Source: an uncultured Amylibacter sp.
GTDB lineage: Bacteria; Pseudomonadota; Alphaproteobacteria; Rhodobacterales; Rhodobacteraceae
DNA: 64,000 nucleotides
Direction: 5' to 3'
Assembly: GCA_943846615.1 (NCBI GenBank)
Contig: OX044354.1
Coordinates: forward strand, 1,195,001 to 1,259,000
Each line of letters opens with the position of its first letter. Within the stretch, counting starts at the first letter, position 1. Below are positions 56,808 to 64,000 of this stretch, piece by piece. The notes below the pieces were generated by a model. That model searched no databases, was not told where the DNA came from, and was given only the letters and a program-made list of their open reading frames with translations. Both the position numbers and the translations under genes were made by a program.

Positions 56808-57209
56808 GTGGGCAGTTTGTTGGAATATGTTCTTTATCACAGTCGATGCGTTTTTCAGGATTTTCATATCTCTGATCTGGATATTTTACGCACTGCGATC
56901 AGTGCGAATGAAGAACACGGATTAACAGGTTTTTTGCACCGCGAGGCGGGGTATTTTGTGCAATATTATGAAGGCCCCAAAGACAAAGTGGAACAGTTGA
57001 CCGCGAATTTGATGCGCGACACACGGCATTATGATTTTACCATTATTGGCCAAGGTCAGGTTGAAGCGCGGCGGTTTGCTGATTGGTCGATGGGGTATTC
57101 TGGGCCGAAAACCGCACAGATGGGATTAGACGTACAAGATGATCAGGATTTCCCGCTGAAGGCGGCGGTTGTGATCGATCACTTGTTGGGTTTTGCACAG
57201 CGTATCTAG
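56808..57209 (+). CDS. BLUF-domain blue-light sensor (short)
   Basis: 133 residues with a BLUF fold: the flavin-site tyrosine in VLYHSRCVF, asparagine and glutamine in ISANEEHGLTGFLHREAGYFVQYYEG, and the RFADWSMGYSG tryptophan strand. These residues form the light-switching hydrogen-bond network. No effector domain is attached. The start is a GTG at 56808; the N-terminus is shorter than in typical BLUF proteins. Downstream genes are on the same strand. Confidence 0.78.
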   Translation: MGSLLEYVLYHSRCVFQDFHISDLDILRTAISANEEHGLTGFLHREAGYFVQYYEGPKDKVEQLTANLMRDTRHYDFTIIGQGQVEARRFADWSMGYSGPKTAQMGLDVQDDQDFPLKAAVVIDHLLGFAQRI

Positions 57210-57299
57210 GGTTGCGTTTTAAAAAAGCTCTGTTGATCTGAATCAAAGAACACCAATCGAGAATGTTCCATAAAGGGGTATAAACGAAAGGTTGAAACC

Positions 57300-58142
57300 A
57301 TGTCATATCGCACCATTACCGTTAGTATCAAAAGCCTACAGAATGCAGAAAGATTATGTAAGTTTGCCGCCATGGTCGCGCGCAAATACAATGCACATTT
57401 GATTGGCGTGCATACCATTGGCACCGCCGATGTTTACACGGATATGATGGCCGCGACGACTGTGCCACAAATGACCGCGTTTCACCAAGAGCAGCAAAGC
57501 CTGTCGACGAAAATTCGTGAGGTTTTTGAAACCGTGACACAAGCAGAGGATTTCGTGACAGAATGGCGCGAGGTAGATCTGGCCTATGAAAATTCTGAGG
57601 GTGGTGTTTTGCCAGATTGGTTGTCCGCGGACTTAATCATCATTGGGCAATCGAACCCCAAAAGTGATCGTCCCGATCAGCGTAGTTTAGTTGAACGCGC
57701 CGTGCGCGGTTCCGGTCGCCCAGTTTTGGTGATGCCGTATTTGGGCGAATTTGAGGATGTGGGGAATAATATCCTGTTGGGGTGGAGTGGGACACGTGAA
57801 AGTACACGCGCCGCGCATGATGCCATGCCATTGATCAAGGATGCCAAAGAAACCAAGATTTTCTGGGTTGGCAAAGAAGGTGGCGAGCATAATCGCATTG
57901 AACACACCGCCAAAGATTTAGCGGTGGCCTTGGATCGCCATGGTGCTAATGTCAGCATCCTGCACACGGATTCCAGCAGTTTGGCGATTGGTGACGAGTT
58001 GTTGAATGAGGCCACGAATTCCGGTTCTGATCTGATTGTGACCGGCGCGTTCGGGCATTCGCGAATGTATGATTTCGTGATGGGTGCAGCCACCACGCAT
58101 CTGTTGAAATATATGACAGTGCCTGTTTTGTTGTCGCATTAA
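57300..58142 (+). CDS. Tandem universal stress protein (UspA)
   Basis: 280 residues comprising two Usp domains (SYRTITVSIKSLQNAERLCKF to about 140; NILLGWSGTRESTRAAHDAMPLI to the end). The second half has the G-2x-G-9x-G-type phosphate loop pattern (GAFGHSRMYDFVMGAATTHLLK). It likely binds ATP or a related nucleotide. No clear ribosome site was analysed beyond GAAAGG upstream. Transcribed in the direction of the GT genes. Confidence 0.85.
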   Translation: MSYRTITVSIKSLQNAERLCKFAAMVARKYNAHLIGVHTIGTADVYTDMMAATTVPQMTAFHQEQQSLSTKIREVFETVTQAEDFVTEWREVDLAYENSEGGVLPDWLSADLIIIGQSNPKSDRPDQRSLVERAVRGSGRPVLVMPYLGEFEDVGNNILLGWSGTRESTRAAHDAMPLIKDAKETKIFWVGKEGGEHNRIEHTAKDLAVALDRHGANVSILHTDSSSLAIGDELLNEATNSGSDLIVTGAFGHSRMYDFVMGAATTHLLKYMTVPVLLSH

Positions 58143-58222
58143 AATAGGCGGACTAGTAATCCCTTTTGCGTTGTACCAATGGCGAGAACTTCGTTATTAT
58201 ATCGCAAAGGGGAGTTGTCAGT

Positions 58223-58945
58223 ATGCAAAGCTATGTTCTGCATTTAGCGCGTTCTACGGAGCGCCAAGGGTTAGTGAAAGATTTGTTGGCAACCCTGCCC
58301 CAAGCACAGGTTTTACCCGCAGTCGAAGGCAGTGCGTTAAGTGAGGCCGAGAAGCGTGATGCATATGAAGATCACGCGATTGAGCCGCATTATCCCTTTG
58401 CCTCCAAGGCGGGTGAATTGGGATGTTTTTTAAGTCATCGTAAGTTTTGGCAGGCATTGGTGGATTCCGATGAGGCCATGATGTGGATTGCCGAGGATGA
58501 TGTGGCAATTTCACAGGCGAATTTTAAAACGTTGGAAGGTTTGATCATGCCGCACGCCGATACCAACAGTTTAATTCGCGTGCCCATCCGCAATCGTGAA
58601 ATCGCCGATCGGGTTATTGCCCAAGACGGTGATATGCGACTGGTGCGGCCCAAGGTTATTGGTTTGACCACCGCGATGTATTTGATTGGGCGCGATGCGG
58701 CACAGCGGTTGTTGGATGTATCGCAGCCCTTTGATCGCCCTGTGGACACGTTTATGCAGATGCGTTGGTTGACGGGTGTTGACAGTTTGACGGTGTTGAA
58801 TTCCGGTGCGCGATCCGCCGCGTTCGAGGTAGGTGGCAGCACGATCCAATCCAAGAAATCAGTGATCCAAGAGGCGAAGCGCATGTTCGCACGTGCGCGG
58901 TATCGTGCGCATGTACGCCGATTGTCCGCGAAGGCGATGTCATGA
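58223..58945 (+). CDS. Glycosyltransferase family 25 (LPS-type)
   Basis: About 240 residues with the GT25 pattern: MQSYVLHLARSTERQGLV, then GELGCFLSHRKFWQALVDSDEAMMWIAEDDVAI containing the DD metal site, and a late DRPVDTFMQMRWL. It likely adds galactose or a related sugar to lipopolysaccharide. ATG at 58223 has GGGGAG about nine bases upstream. It overlaps the following fucosyltransferase-like gene by four bases. Confidence 0.85.
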   Translation: MQSYVLHLARSTERQGLVKDLLATLPQAQVLPAVEGSALSEAEKRDAYEDHAIEPHYPFASKAGELGCFLSHRKFWQALVDSDEAMMWIAEDDVAISQANFKTLEGLIMPHADTNSLIRVPIRNREIADRVIAQDGDMRLVRPKVIGLTTAMYLIGRDAAQRLLDVSQPFDRPVDTFMQMRWLTGVDSLTVLNSGARSAAFEVGGSTIQSKKSVIQEAKRMFARARYRAHVRRLSAKAMS

Positions 58946-59778
58946 TATATACGCGGTTTCTAGGCTATATTGGCAATCAGATGTTTCAATACGCCGCTGG
59001 GCGGGCGATGGCGTTACGTTTGGGCACAGACGTTGTGATTGATGATCGTCGTGCGTTGGCGAAGAATATGGGCAGTATTTGTAATATTTTTGATCTGCCA
59101 CATATGCGCCCCGATGTGATGCCGCCCAGCGAACATGAAAGTAAGCTGCGCTTTTTGGCGTGGCGGTATTTTGGGACTTCGCCCAAGTATAAGCGCGAAA
59201 AAGGGTTGGGGTTTGATCAGGGTTTTACGACGTGGCCCGATGATACCTATCTGCATGGGTACTGGCAAAGTGAGAAGTATTTTGCGGATATTGAAGCGCA
59301 GTTGCGTCAGGATTTTGCATTTCCCGCGCTGACAGGACGCAATGTGGAATTTGCTTCGGAATTGGAATCGGAACTATCGATTTCGTTGCATGTGCGCCGT
59401 GGTGATTACCTGAACCTGGCAGCGCATACGGTTTGTTCGCAAGAATACTATCAGGCGGCAGTGAAAGAAATGATCCGCAAGGTTTCAGGCGATCCGCGTA
59501 TTTATGTGTTTTCAGATGATCCCGAATGGGCGCGGCAGAATTTGAAATTTTCTGTCCCGACGCAGGTCGTTGTTCACAACTCTGGGGCCGCGGATTTCGA
59601 AGACATGCGTTTGATGTCATTGTGTAAGCACAACATCATTGCGAACAGTTCGTTTTCATGGTGGGCGGCCTGGTTGAATGCCAATGCGGATAAAAATGTA
59701 ATCGCCCCCAAGGCTTGGTTTGGCGATCCAAAATTGAACAATCCAGATATCACGCCCGACAGCTGGCAACGAATTTAG
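58942..59778 (+). CDS. Alpha-1,2-fucosyltransferase-like protein (GT11)
   Basis: 278 residues of the GT11 family: GNQMFQYAAGRAMALRLG, the conserved HxRRxDY motif as ISLHVRRGDYLNL, and SFSWWAAWLNANADKNVI. It transfers fucose from GDP-fucose to a glycan. No fucose-nucleotide genes are in the window. Its ATG overlaps the GT25 stop, implying translational coupling. Confidence 0.88.
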   Translation: MIYTRFLGYIGNQMFQYAAGRAMALRLGTDVVIDDRRALAKNMGSICNIFDLPHMRPDVMPPSEHESKLRFLAWRYFGTSPKYKREKGLGFDQGFTTWPDDTYLHGYWQSEKYFADIEAQLRQDFAFPALTGRNVEFASELESELSISLHVRRGDYLNLAAHTVCSQEYYQAAVKEMIRKVSGDPRIYVFSDDPEWARQNLKFSVPTQVVVHNSGAADFEDMRLMSLCKHNIIANSSFSWWAAWLNANADKNVIAPKAWFGDPKLNNPDITPDSWQRI

Positions 59779-59790
59779 AAAGAGTAGAAC

Positions 59791-60147
59791 ATGAGCATTA
59801 CACGTATCGATACATCTGCCCGCGCCACGAAAATTAACATTCACAACGGGACAGTTTATTTTTCTGGCCAAGTTCCAAATGATGTTACCACAGACATAAC
59901 CGCGCAAACGCATGATGTGTTGGCCAAGGTGGATGCGATATTGGATCAAGCAGGATCAAGCCGTGATCATATGCTGTCTGTCACCATATTCTTGCGTGAT
60001 ATTGATCGGGATTTCGCACCGATGAATTTGGTTTGGAATGAGTGGTTGGCGAACAATCAGCGCCCCGCGCGGGCCTGTGTTCAGGCGCATATGGCGCGCG
60101 AGGCGATCTTGATCGAGGTTTGCGTGATTGCCGCAGTTGCGGATTAA
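59791..60147 (+). CDS. RidA-family imine/enamine deaminase
   Basis: 118 residues of the RidA/YjgF fold (SGQVPNDVTTDITAQTHDVLAKVDAILDQAGS; a conserved arginine in NQRPARACVQAHM, Glu in EVCVIA). It removes reactive enamines produced by PLP enzymes. It follows the GT11 gene by about 12 bases but has no functional tie to it. Confidence 0.88.
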   Translation: MSITRIDTSARATKINIHNGTVYFSGQVPNDVTTDITAQTHDVLAKVDAILDQAGSSRDHMLSVTIFLRDIDRDFAPMNLVWNEWLANNQRPARACVQAHMAREAILIEVCVIAAVAD

Positions 60148-60232
60148 CGTTCGTTAAGCGCAGATACATCGCGATTTTGTGCAGATCGTTCAGGTATGTG
60201 GACTATCGCGTATTTTGATGTAGCATTGGGTT

Positions 60233-61210
60233 ATGCTAGATTTTTTAAGTGACATCCTGACCAACCTGTCGATCAAGGGGACGCTGTATTTTCGCACGTC
60301 GTTTACAGCGCCGTGGGGTGTGGCCGTGCCGCAATATGAAAATGTAGCGCGGTTTCATTTTGCGCATCGCAATGATTGTTTGGTCAAGGTTGATGGGGTG
60401 GATGATGTTGTATCCCTGTCCCAAGGCGATTTGATTATCATTCCACATGGTGCCGCGCATAAATTGTTTTGTAGCCCAGATACCATTGAGGACGCTTTGC
60501 CGCTGGATAGGGTTTTGGAAAAATCAGGGTACACGGGCAGTGGTGTTTTGGTTTATGGCGGCGAAGACACTACGCGAGAAACGGAATTGATTTGCGGGCA
60601 TTTTTCGCTGAACCCGTATGCGAAACATTCGATGATGACACGCCTGCCGCCGTATATTCATTTACGTAATTACGGCGAGGTAGCAGGCAAGTGGATGGAA
60701 GCGACGTTGCGGATGATTGGTGATGAGGCCGGTGGTGCCAAAATGGGTGGCGATTTGATCGCGTTAAAAATGTCCGAGGCGATTTTTGCGCAGGCCATTC
60801 GGACGTTCGTTGAAGGAAATAATGCTGCGCAATGGGGGTTGGCGGGGTTTGCCGATCCGCATTTAAGCCGTGCGTTGAGTGCGTTTCATAGCCGTCCTAG
60901 CAAAGTGTGGACAGTAGAGGTGTTAGCAGAGAAAGCGGGCATGTCGCGTACCAGTTTTGCGGTGCTGTTTCAAAAGAAGATGGGCATGACGCCGATGCAT
61001 TATGTGACGACGTGGCGGATGGAATTAGCGAAGCGAGAGTTAGCCGATTTGGGTGGTAGTCTGAGCGATGCGGCAGAGCGTGCGGGATATGCATCCGACA
61101 GCGCGTTCGCGCGCGCGTTTAAGAAAGAGACGGGTTTTACCCCTGCTGGATTTAAAAAAGCGTACACAATGCCACCCGTTCAGATTTCCGAACGATCTGC
61201 ACATGTTTAA
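60233..61210 (+). CDS. AraC-family regulator with cupin_6 domain
   Basis: 325 residues. The N-terminal cupin-like domain (FRTSFTAPWGVAVPQYENVARFHFAHRNDCLVKVDG; LSQGDLIIIPHGAAHKL) is followed by the AraC HTH (WTVEVLAEKAGMSRTSFAVLFQKKMGMTPMHYV; ERAGYASDSAFARAFKKETGFTPAGFKK). The domain typically senses an unknown small molecule. The gene is isolated with an 85-base gap before it. No target gene is evident. Confidence 0.85.
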   Translation: MLDFLSDILTNLSIKGTLYFRTSFTAPWGVAVPQYENVARFHFAHRNDCLVKVDGVDDVVSLSQGDLIIIPHGAAHKLFCSPDTIEDALPLDRVLEKSGYTGSGVLVYGGEDTTRETELICGHFSLNPYAKHSMMTRLPPYIHLRNYGEVAGKWMEATLRMIGDEAGGAKMGGDLIALKMSEAIFAQAIRTFVEGNNAAQWGLAGFADPHLSRALSAFHSRPSKVWTVEVLAEKAGMSRTSFAVLFQKKMGMTPMHYVTTWRMELAKRELADLGGSLSDAAERAGYASDSAFARAFKKETGFTPAGFKKAYTMPPVQISERSAHV

Positions 61211-61297
61211 GAACTGGTGCGCATATATTGGGTGATCGCACATCGGTAGAAATAGGTATCAGCAGCAAGGCTGCATTCACAACAGAAAGATACCACC

Positions 61298-61654
61298 ATG
61301 TTACCTCGTTTTATCACCAAAGAAATCCACGCATATCTTGATTACCCTGTGGCGCTGGCGCTGATTGGGTTGCCGTTTATTTTGGGATTGGGGGCCAGTC
61401 ATCCGTTGGCATTAACCCTGTCTGTTGTGACGGGGATTGCCGCCTTTATTCTGACGGTACTGACAGACCACCATTTGGGCATGATCCGCGTTTTGCCGTA
61501 CAAGTTGCATTTAGCAGTGGACATGGCTGTTGGGTTGGCCTTCGTTGTTGCGCCGTTTGTTTTGGGATTTTCTGGGTTAGATTTTTGGTTCTATATCGCT
61601 AATGGTGCTGCGGTTTTGCTGGTTGTGAACATGCACAAACCAGAGGACGCGTAA
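61298..61654 (+). CDS. Small four-helix membrane protein
   Basis: 118 residues with four hydrophobic helices (YPVALALIGLPFILGLG, PLALTLSVVTGIAAFILTVL, MAVGLAFVVAPFVLGFSGL, FYIANGAAVLLVVNM). The repeated PFxLG-type segments suggest an internal duplication like SPW-type proteins. Function unknown. It shares a terminator with the convergent peroxiredoxin. Confidence 0.65.
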   Translation: MLPRFITKEIHAYLDYPVALALIGLPFILGLGASHPLALTLSVVTGIAAFILTVLTDHHLGMIRVLPYKLHLAVDMAVGLAFVVAPFVLGFSGLDFWFYIANGAAVLLVVNMHKPEDA

Positions 61655-61671
61655 TTCACGTCCCCGAAGAG

Positions 61672-61704
61672 AAAACGCGGCCCCGCTGAGGGCCGCGTTT
61701 TTTA
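61672..61704. terminator. Bidirectional terminator
   Basis: AAAACGCGGCCC and GGGCCGCGTTTT pair around a short loop; T6 follows on plus and A4 precedes. It serves the small membrane gene and the convergent peroxiredoxin. Confidence 0.88.
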
Positions 61705-62355
61705 TTATTTCAACGATGTTTTGCGCAGGTATGGCAAAACTGTTTCGAATTCACCGAATTTCGCAGTTGCGTCATCGTTGGAAACGGTTGGTGGGATGAT
61801 GACATCCTGGCCTGTTTCCCAGTTTGCAGGTGTTGCAACGCCGTTGTTTGTTGTCGTTTGCAACGCATCTAATGCGCGCAGAACTTCGGCGAAGTTACGA
61901 CCAACGGACATTGGGTATGTCATAGACAATTTCAATTGTGCATCTGGGCCAATGATGAAGACAGAACGCACGGTTGCGCTGTCTGCTGGTGTGCGACCGT
62001 CGGGCATGTAGGCCTCTGCCGGTAGCATGTCGAATGCCTTGGCGACGTTCAGGTCTGTGTCAGCGATGATTGGGAAACCAGCGTTTGCGCCGGAAACCTG
62101 TTCGATGTCTGATTTCCATTTTTTGTGGTCTTCAACACCGTCGATGGAAATGCCCATCACTTTGGTGTCGCGTGCGGCCCATTCATCAGCCAGCTGTGCA
62201 ACCGCGCCGAATTCGGTGGTGCAAACAGGTGTGAAATCTTTGGGGTGTGAAAAGAGGATTGCCCACTTTCCATCCAACCAATCGTGCAGGTCAAATGTGC
62301 CTAAATCGGTTTCTACGTTAAGGTTTGGTACTGTGTCGTTGATGCGTAATGCCAT
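61705..62355 (-). CDS. 1-Cys peroxiredoxin (Prx6 type)
   Basis: 216 residues. The peroxidatic cysteine lies in HPKDFTPVCTTEFG, with the Prx6-type N-terminus ALRINDTVPNLNVETDLGTF and no resolving cysteine found. It reduces hydrogen peroxide or lipid peroxides. The ATG at 62355 is used; in-frame extensions upstream are not supported. It stands alone facing the exported tail-collar-like gene. Confidence 0.93.
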   Translation of the reverse strand: MALRINDTVPNLNVETDLGTFDLHDWLDGKWAILFSHPKDFTPVCTTEFGAVAQLADEWAARDTKVMGISIDGVEDHKKWKSDIEQVSGANAGFPIIADTDLNVAKAFDMLPAEAYMPDGRTPADSATVRSVFIIGPDAQLKLSMTYPMSVGRNFAEVLRALDALQTTTNNGVATPANWETGQDVIIPPTVSNDDATAKFGEFETVLPYLRKTSLK

Positions 62356-62639
62356 GGGGGAGACTCCTATATTGAGCAATAAAACTATCAGGCCTTGAAG
62401 CGAGGTCAAACGAATAGGCAACGCCAAGCTGTGTAAATTGTCGCGCCTCCGAAATCGTGCCAAAAACCTGTGCCACCCGCAATCGGTATGATTTTCAAGT
62501 AAATATAGTGATATACGTCACATTTATTGGATTTTTTATTTGATCGGTTGAAAAGTACATTCCAATATCAACCTGAAATACATAGCAAAAGATAGTTCTT
62601 TACTTTGTTTTTCTTCTTAAACTTACACAGGGGAATACA

Positions 62640-63260
62640 ATGAAAATTTTAAAACGCATTTCTTCTTTAGCTTGCTCAATTGCTACAGCCGCTACGATGA
62701 CCGCCGCACCCGCACAGGCCCAAGCAGAACCATTTATCGGACAAATTATGTATTTTGGCGGAAATTTTTGCCCACGTGGCTGGGCGGCAGCGAATGGCCA
62801 GCTACTCCCAATTGCTCAAAACAGCGCTGTATTTTCCCTTTTGGGAACGATGTATGGTGGTGATGGAAGAACTACATTTGCGCTGCCAGATTTACGTGGC
62901 AGATCAGCAGTAAATGTTGGTACTGGTCCAGGTTTGAGTAACGTTACTTGGGGTCAACGGAAGGGCTCTGAAACTTTCTCCATTACTTCGCCCAATCAAT
63001 TGCCAAGCCATAACCATATGGTCAACGCGACAAACGCGACTGCGAATAAAAATGGCCCAGGTACAGATTTCCTTTCTGTGCCCAACACACCGGGCTTGGA
63101 TATTTACCACGAAGGTGCACCAACACCACAGCAAGAACGCCAGATGGATCCCGGTATGATTGCCAACACGGGTGGAAGTGCTCCGATATCGCATACAAGC
63201 CCTACTTTGGGTATCCAAACGTGTATCGCACTACAAGGTATTTTCCCTTCTCGTAGCTAA
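62640..63260 (+). CDS. Exported phage tail-collar-domain protein
   Basis: 206 residues. A signal peptide (MKILKRISSLACSIATAATM, cleavage about AQAQA) precedes a tail collar domain: GQIMYFGGNFCPRGWAAANG, GTMYGGDGRTTFALPDLRGR, ending LGIQTCIALQGIFP. Phage tail fibres use this domain, but stand-alone exported copies in bacteria, such as microcystin-dependent proteins, have an unclear surface role. AGGGGAAT precedes the ATG. No other phage gene is nearby. Confidence 0.85.
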   Translation: MKILKRISSLACSIATAATMTAAPAQAQAEPFIGQIMYFGGNFCPRGWAAANGQLLPIAQNSAVFSLLGTMYGGDGRTTFALPDLRGRSAVNVGTGPGLSNVTWGQRKGSETFSITSPNQLPSHNHMVNATNATANKNGPGTDFLSVPNTPGLDIYHEGAPTPQQERQMDPGMIANTGGSAPISHTSPTLGIQTCIALQGIFPSRS

Positions 63261-63282
63261 AACTGCGAATAGTGAACCCTTT

Positions 63283-63379
63283 TGAACGCGGCGTGTCGAT
63301 TTTGTTATAGAATTGCGTCGCGTTCATTCTTGCCATTTCACTGTACCAATGTCAGTTTCACCATGAAATCAATTCTATA
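63283..63379. repeat. Nested inverted repeats before the aldehyde dehydrogenase
   Basis: TGAACGCGGC (63283-63292) with GTCGCGTTCA (63317-63326), and TATAGAATTG (63306-63315) with CAATTCTATA (63370-63379, perfect). The two pairs interleave, so only one can form at a time. It may be regulatory. Confidence 0.4.
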
Positions 63380-63387
63380 GGTGAATC

Positions 63388-64000
63388 ATGTTAGACAGAC
63401 GTCAGTTTTATATTAGTGGCGAATGGGTCAACCCCGCAAAGGCGAATGACCATAATGTCATTAACCCCGCGACAGAAGAGGCATTTGCAACCATTTCGCT
63501 GGGCGGCCAAGCCGACACGGATGCCGCAGTAGCATCCGCACGCAAAGCGTTTGGCACGTGGCAACATTCCAGCAAGGCGGAACGCATTGCGTTGTTGAAA
63601 TCCATTCAAACAGAATATGCCAAGCGCGAAGAAGATGTGGCGCAGGCAACATCGTTGGAAATGGGTGCACCGATTACATTGTCACGTACGCAACAGGTAG
63701 GTTGTGGTACCGGGCACATTCAGAAATTCATCGACTCTCTGGAAAAGTTTGAATTCGAAGAAGAGATTGAGGGTTTCCCGACAGAGAAGATCATCAAAGA
63801 GCCGATCGGTGTGGCGGGTTTGATCACGCCGTGGAATTGGCCGATGAACCAGATTTTCCTAAAGGTCATTCCTGCGATTGCAGCGGGTTCAACATGTGTT
63901 TTGAAACCATCCGAGGAATCGCCGTTGTCGGCGATGGTGTTTGCGGAAATCATGCATGATGCGGGTGTTCCAGCGGGTGTGTTTAACCTGATCAATGGTG
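63388..64000 (+). CDS. Aldehyde dehydrogenase family protein (partial)
   Basis: The first about 204 residues of an NAD(P)-dependent aldehyde dehydrogenase (MLDRRQFYISGEWVNPAKAND; IGVAGLITPWNWPMNQIFLKVIPAIAAG, with KPSEESPLSAMVFAEIMHDAGVPAGVFNLIN). The catalytic cysteine lies beyond the right edge. The gene continues off the window, so subfamily and substrate are undefined. Confidence 0.93.
   Translation, partial: MLDRRQFYISGEWVNPAKANDHNVINPATEEAFATISLGGQADTDAAVASARKAFGTWQHSSKAERIALLKSIQTEYAKREEDVAQATSLEMGAPITLSRTQQVGCGTGHIQKFIDSLEKFEFEEEIEGFPTEKIIKEPIGVAGLITPWNWPMNQIFLKVIPAIAAGSTCVLKPSEESPLSAMVFAEIMHDAGVPAGVFNLING

Noticed and set aside
1..64000. CRISPR arrays, transposase genes and prophage
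   Set aside because: No regular direct-repeat arrays, transposase or integrase genes, or contiguous phage genes were seen; the tail-collar protein is isolated.

Overview
The window reads as a chromosomal segment of a marine-type alphaproteobacterium of the Rhodobacteraceae (Roseobacter group) with moderate G+C. Four things point there: the 5' end of a Rhodobacterales-like 16S rRNA at the left edge, a DinB with an N-terminal zinc ribbon, the block rsmB-heparinase-purH-lspA-DUF3035-M16-M16, and the frequency of TAT-exported and periplasmic enzymes. The genus is not determined. Most genes are chromosomal housekeeping or conserved accessory genes. No complete prophage, transposase gene, integrase or CRISPR array was seen.

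Layout. 1-1078: inverted start of an rRNA operon and a long gene-free AT-rich stretch with two perfect DnaA boxes, then a solo LuxR regulator (1079-1687). 1721-6254 (minus): methionine-sulfoxide repair and redox block (msrP, an exported msrA, an FAD oxidoreductase, msrQ) plus a glycosyltransferase. 6477-8422: PhoX-type phosphatase with a 24-codon cysteine-containing ORF overlapping its stop. 8578-10772: membrane-anchored AraC regulator divergent from an exported hydrolase, with repeat operators between them. 10807-17987 (minus): MATE pump, FMN-binding glutamate synthase-like protein, sulfatase, a 39-aa membrane peptide, clpB. 18143-20653: SIMPL protein, pyrF, ParB-domain protein.

20654-22410 is the clearest foreign-looking patch: an AT-rich PIN-like nuclease gene bracketed by a long inverted repeat and a 16-bp palindrome that recurs at 31959. 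Then come dinB, an N-formylglutamate amidohydrolase family gene, tRNA-Val, rpmJ, a small WGR protein, an apparently catalytically dead caspase-like protein, a formate dehydrogenase alpha subunit without partner subunits, DUF3422, DUF1097 and a mutL-rmuC pair. 35035-43372 (minus) is a long operon-like run. 43443-49917 holds sdhAF4, dapB and the translation cluster rbfA-truB-rpsO, interrupted by a sulfotransferase and other genes.

49918-53924 separates rpsO from pnp with accessory genes, including a frameshifted GDPD and a hairpin-rich inverted repeat. After pnp (with leader hairpins) come DUF4279, a stand-alone BLUF photosensor, a tandem universal stress protein, GT25 and GT11 glycosyltransferases, RidA, an AraC regulator, a 1-Cys peroxiredoxin, an exported tail-collar-domain protein and the start of an aldehyde dehydrogenase.

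No single large undescribed system stands out. The best leads are the PIN-like nuclease patch and its repeats, the exported MsrA inside the msrPQ block, the pseudo-caspase, the orphan formate dehydrogenase subunit, the tiny coupled ORFs, and the paired DnaA boxes beside the rRNA operon.
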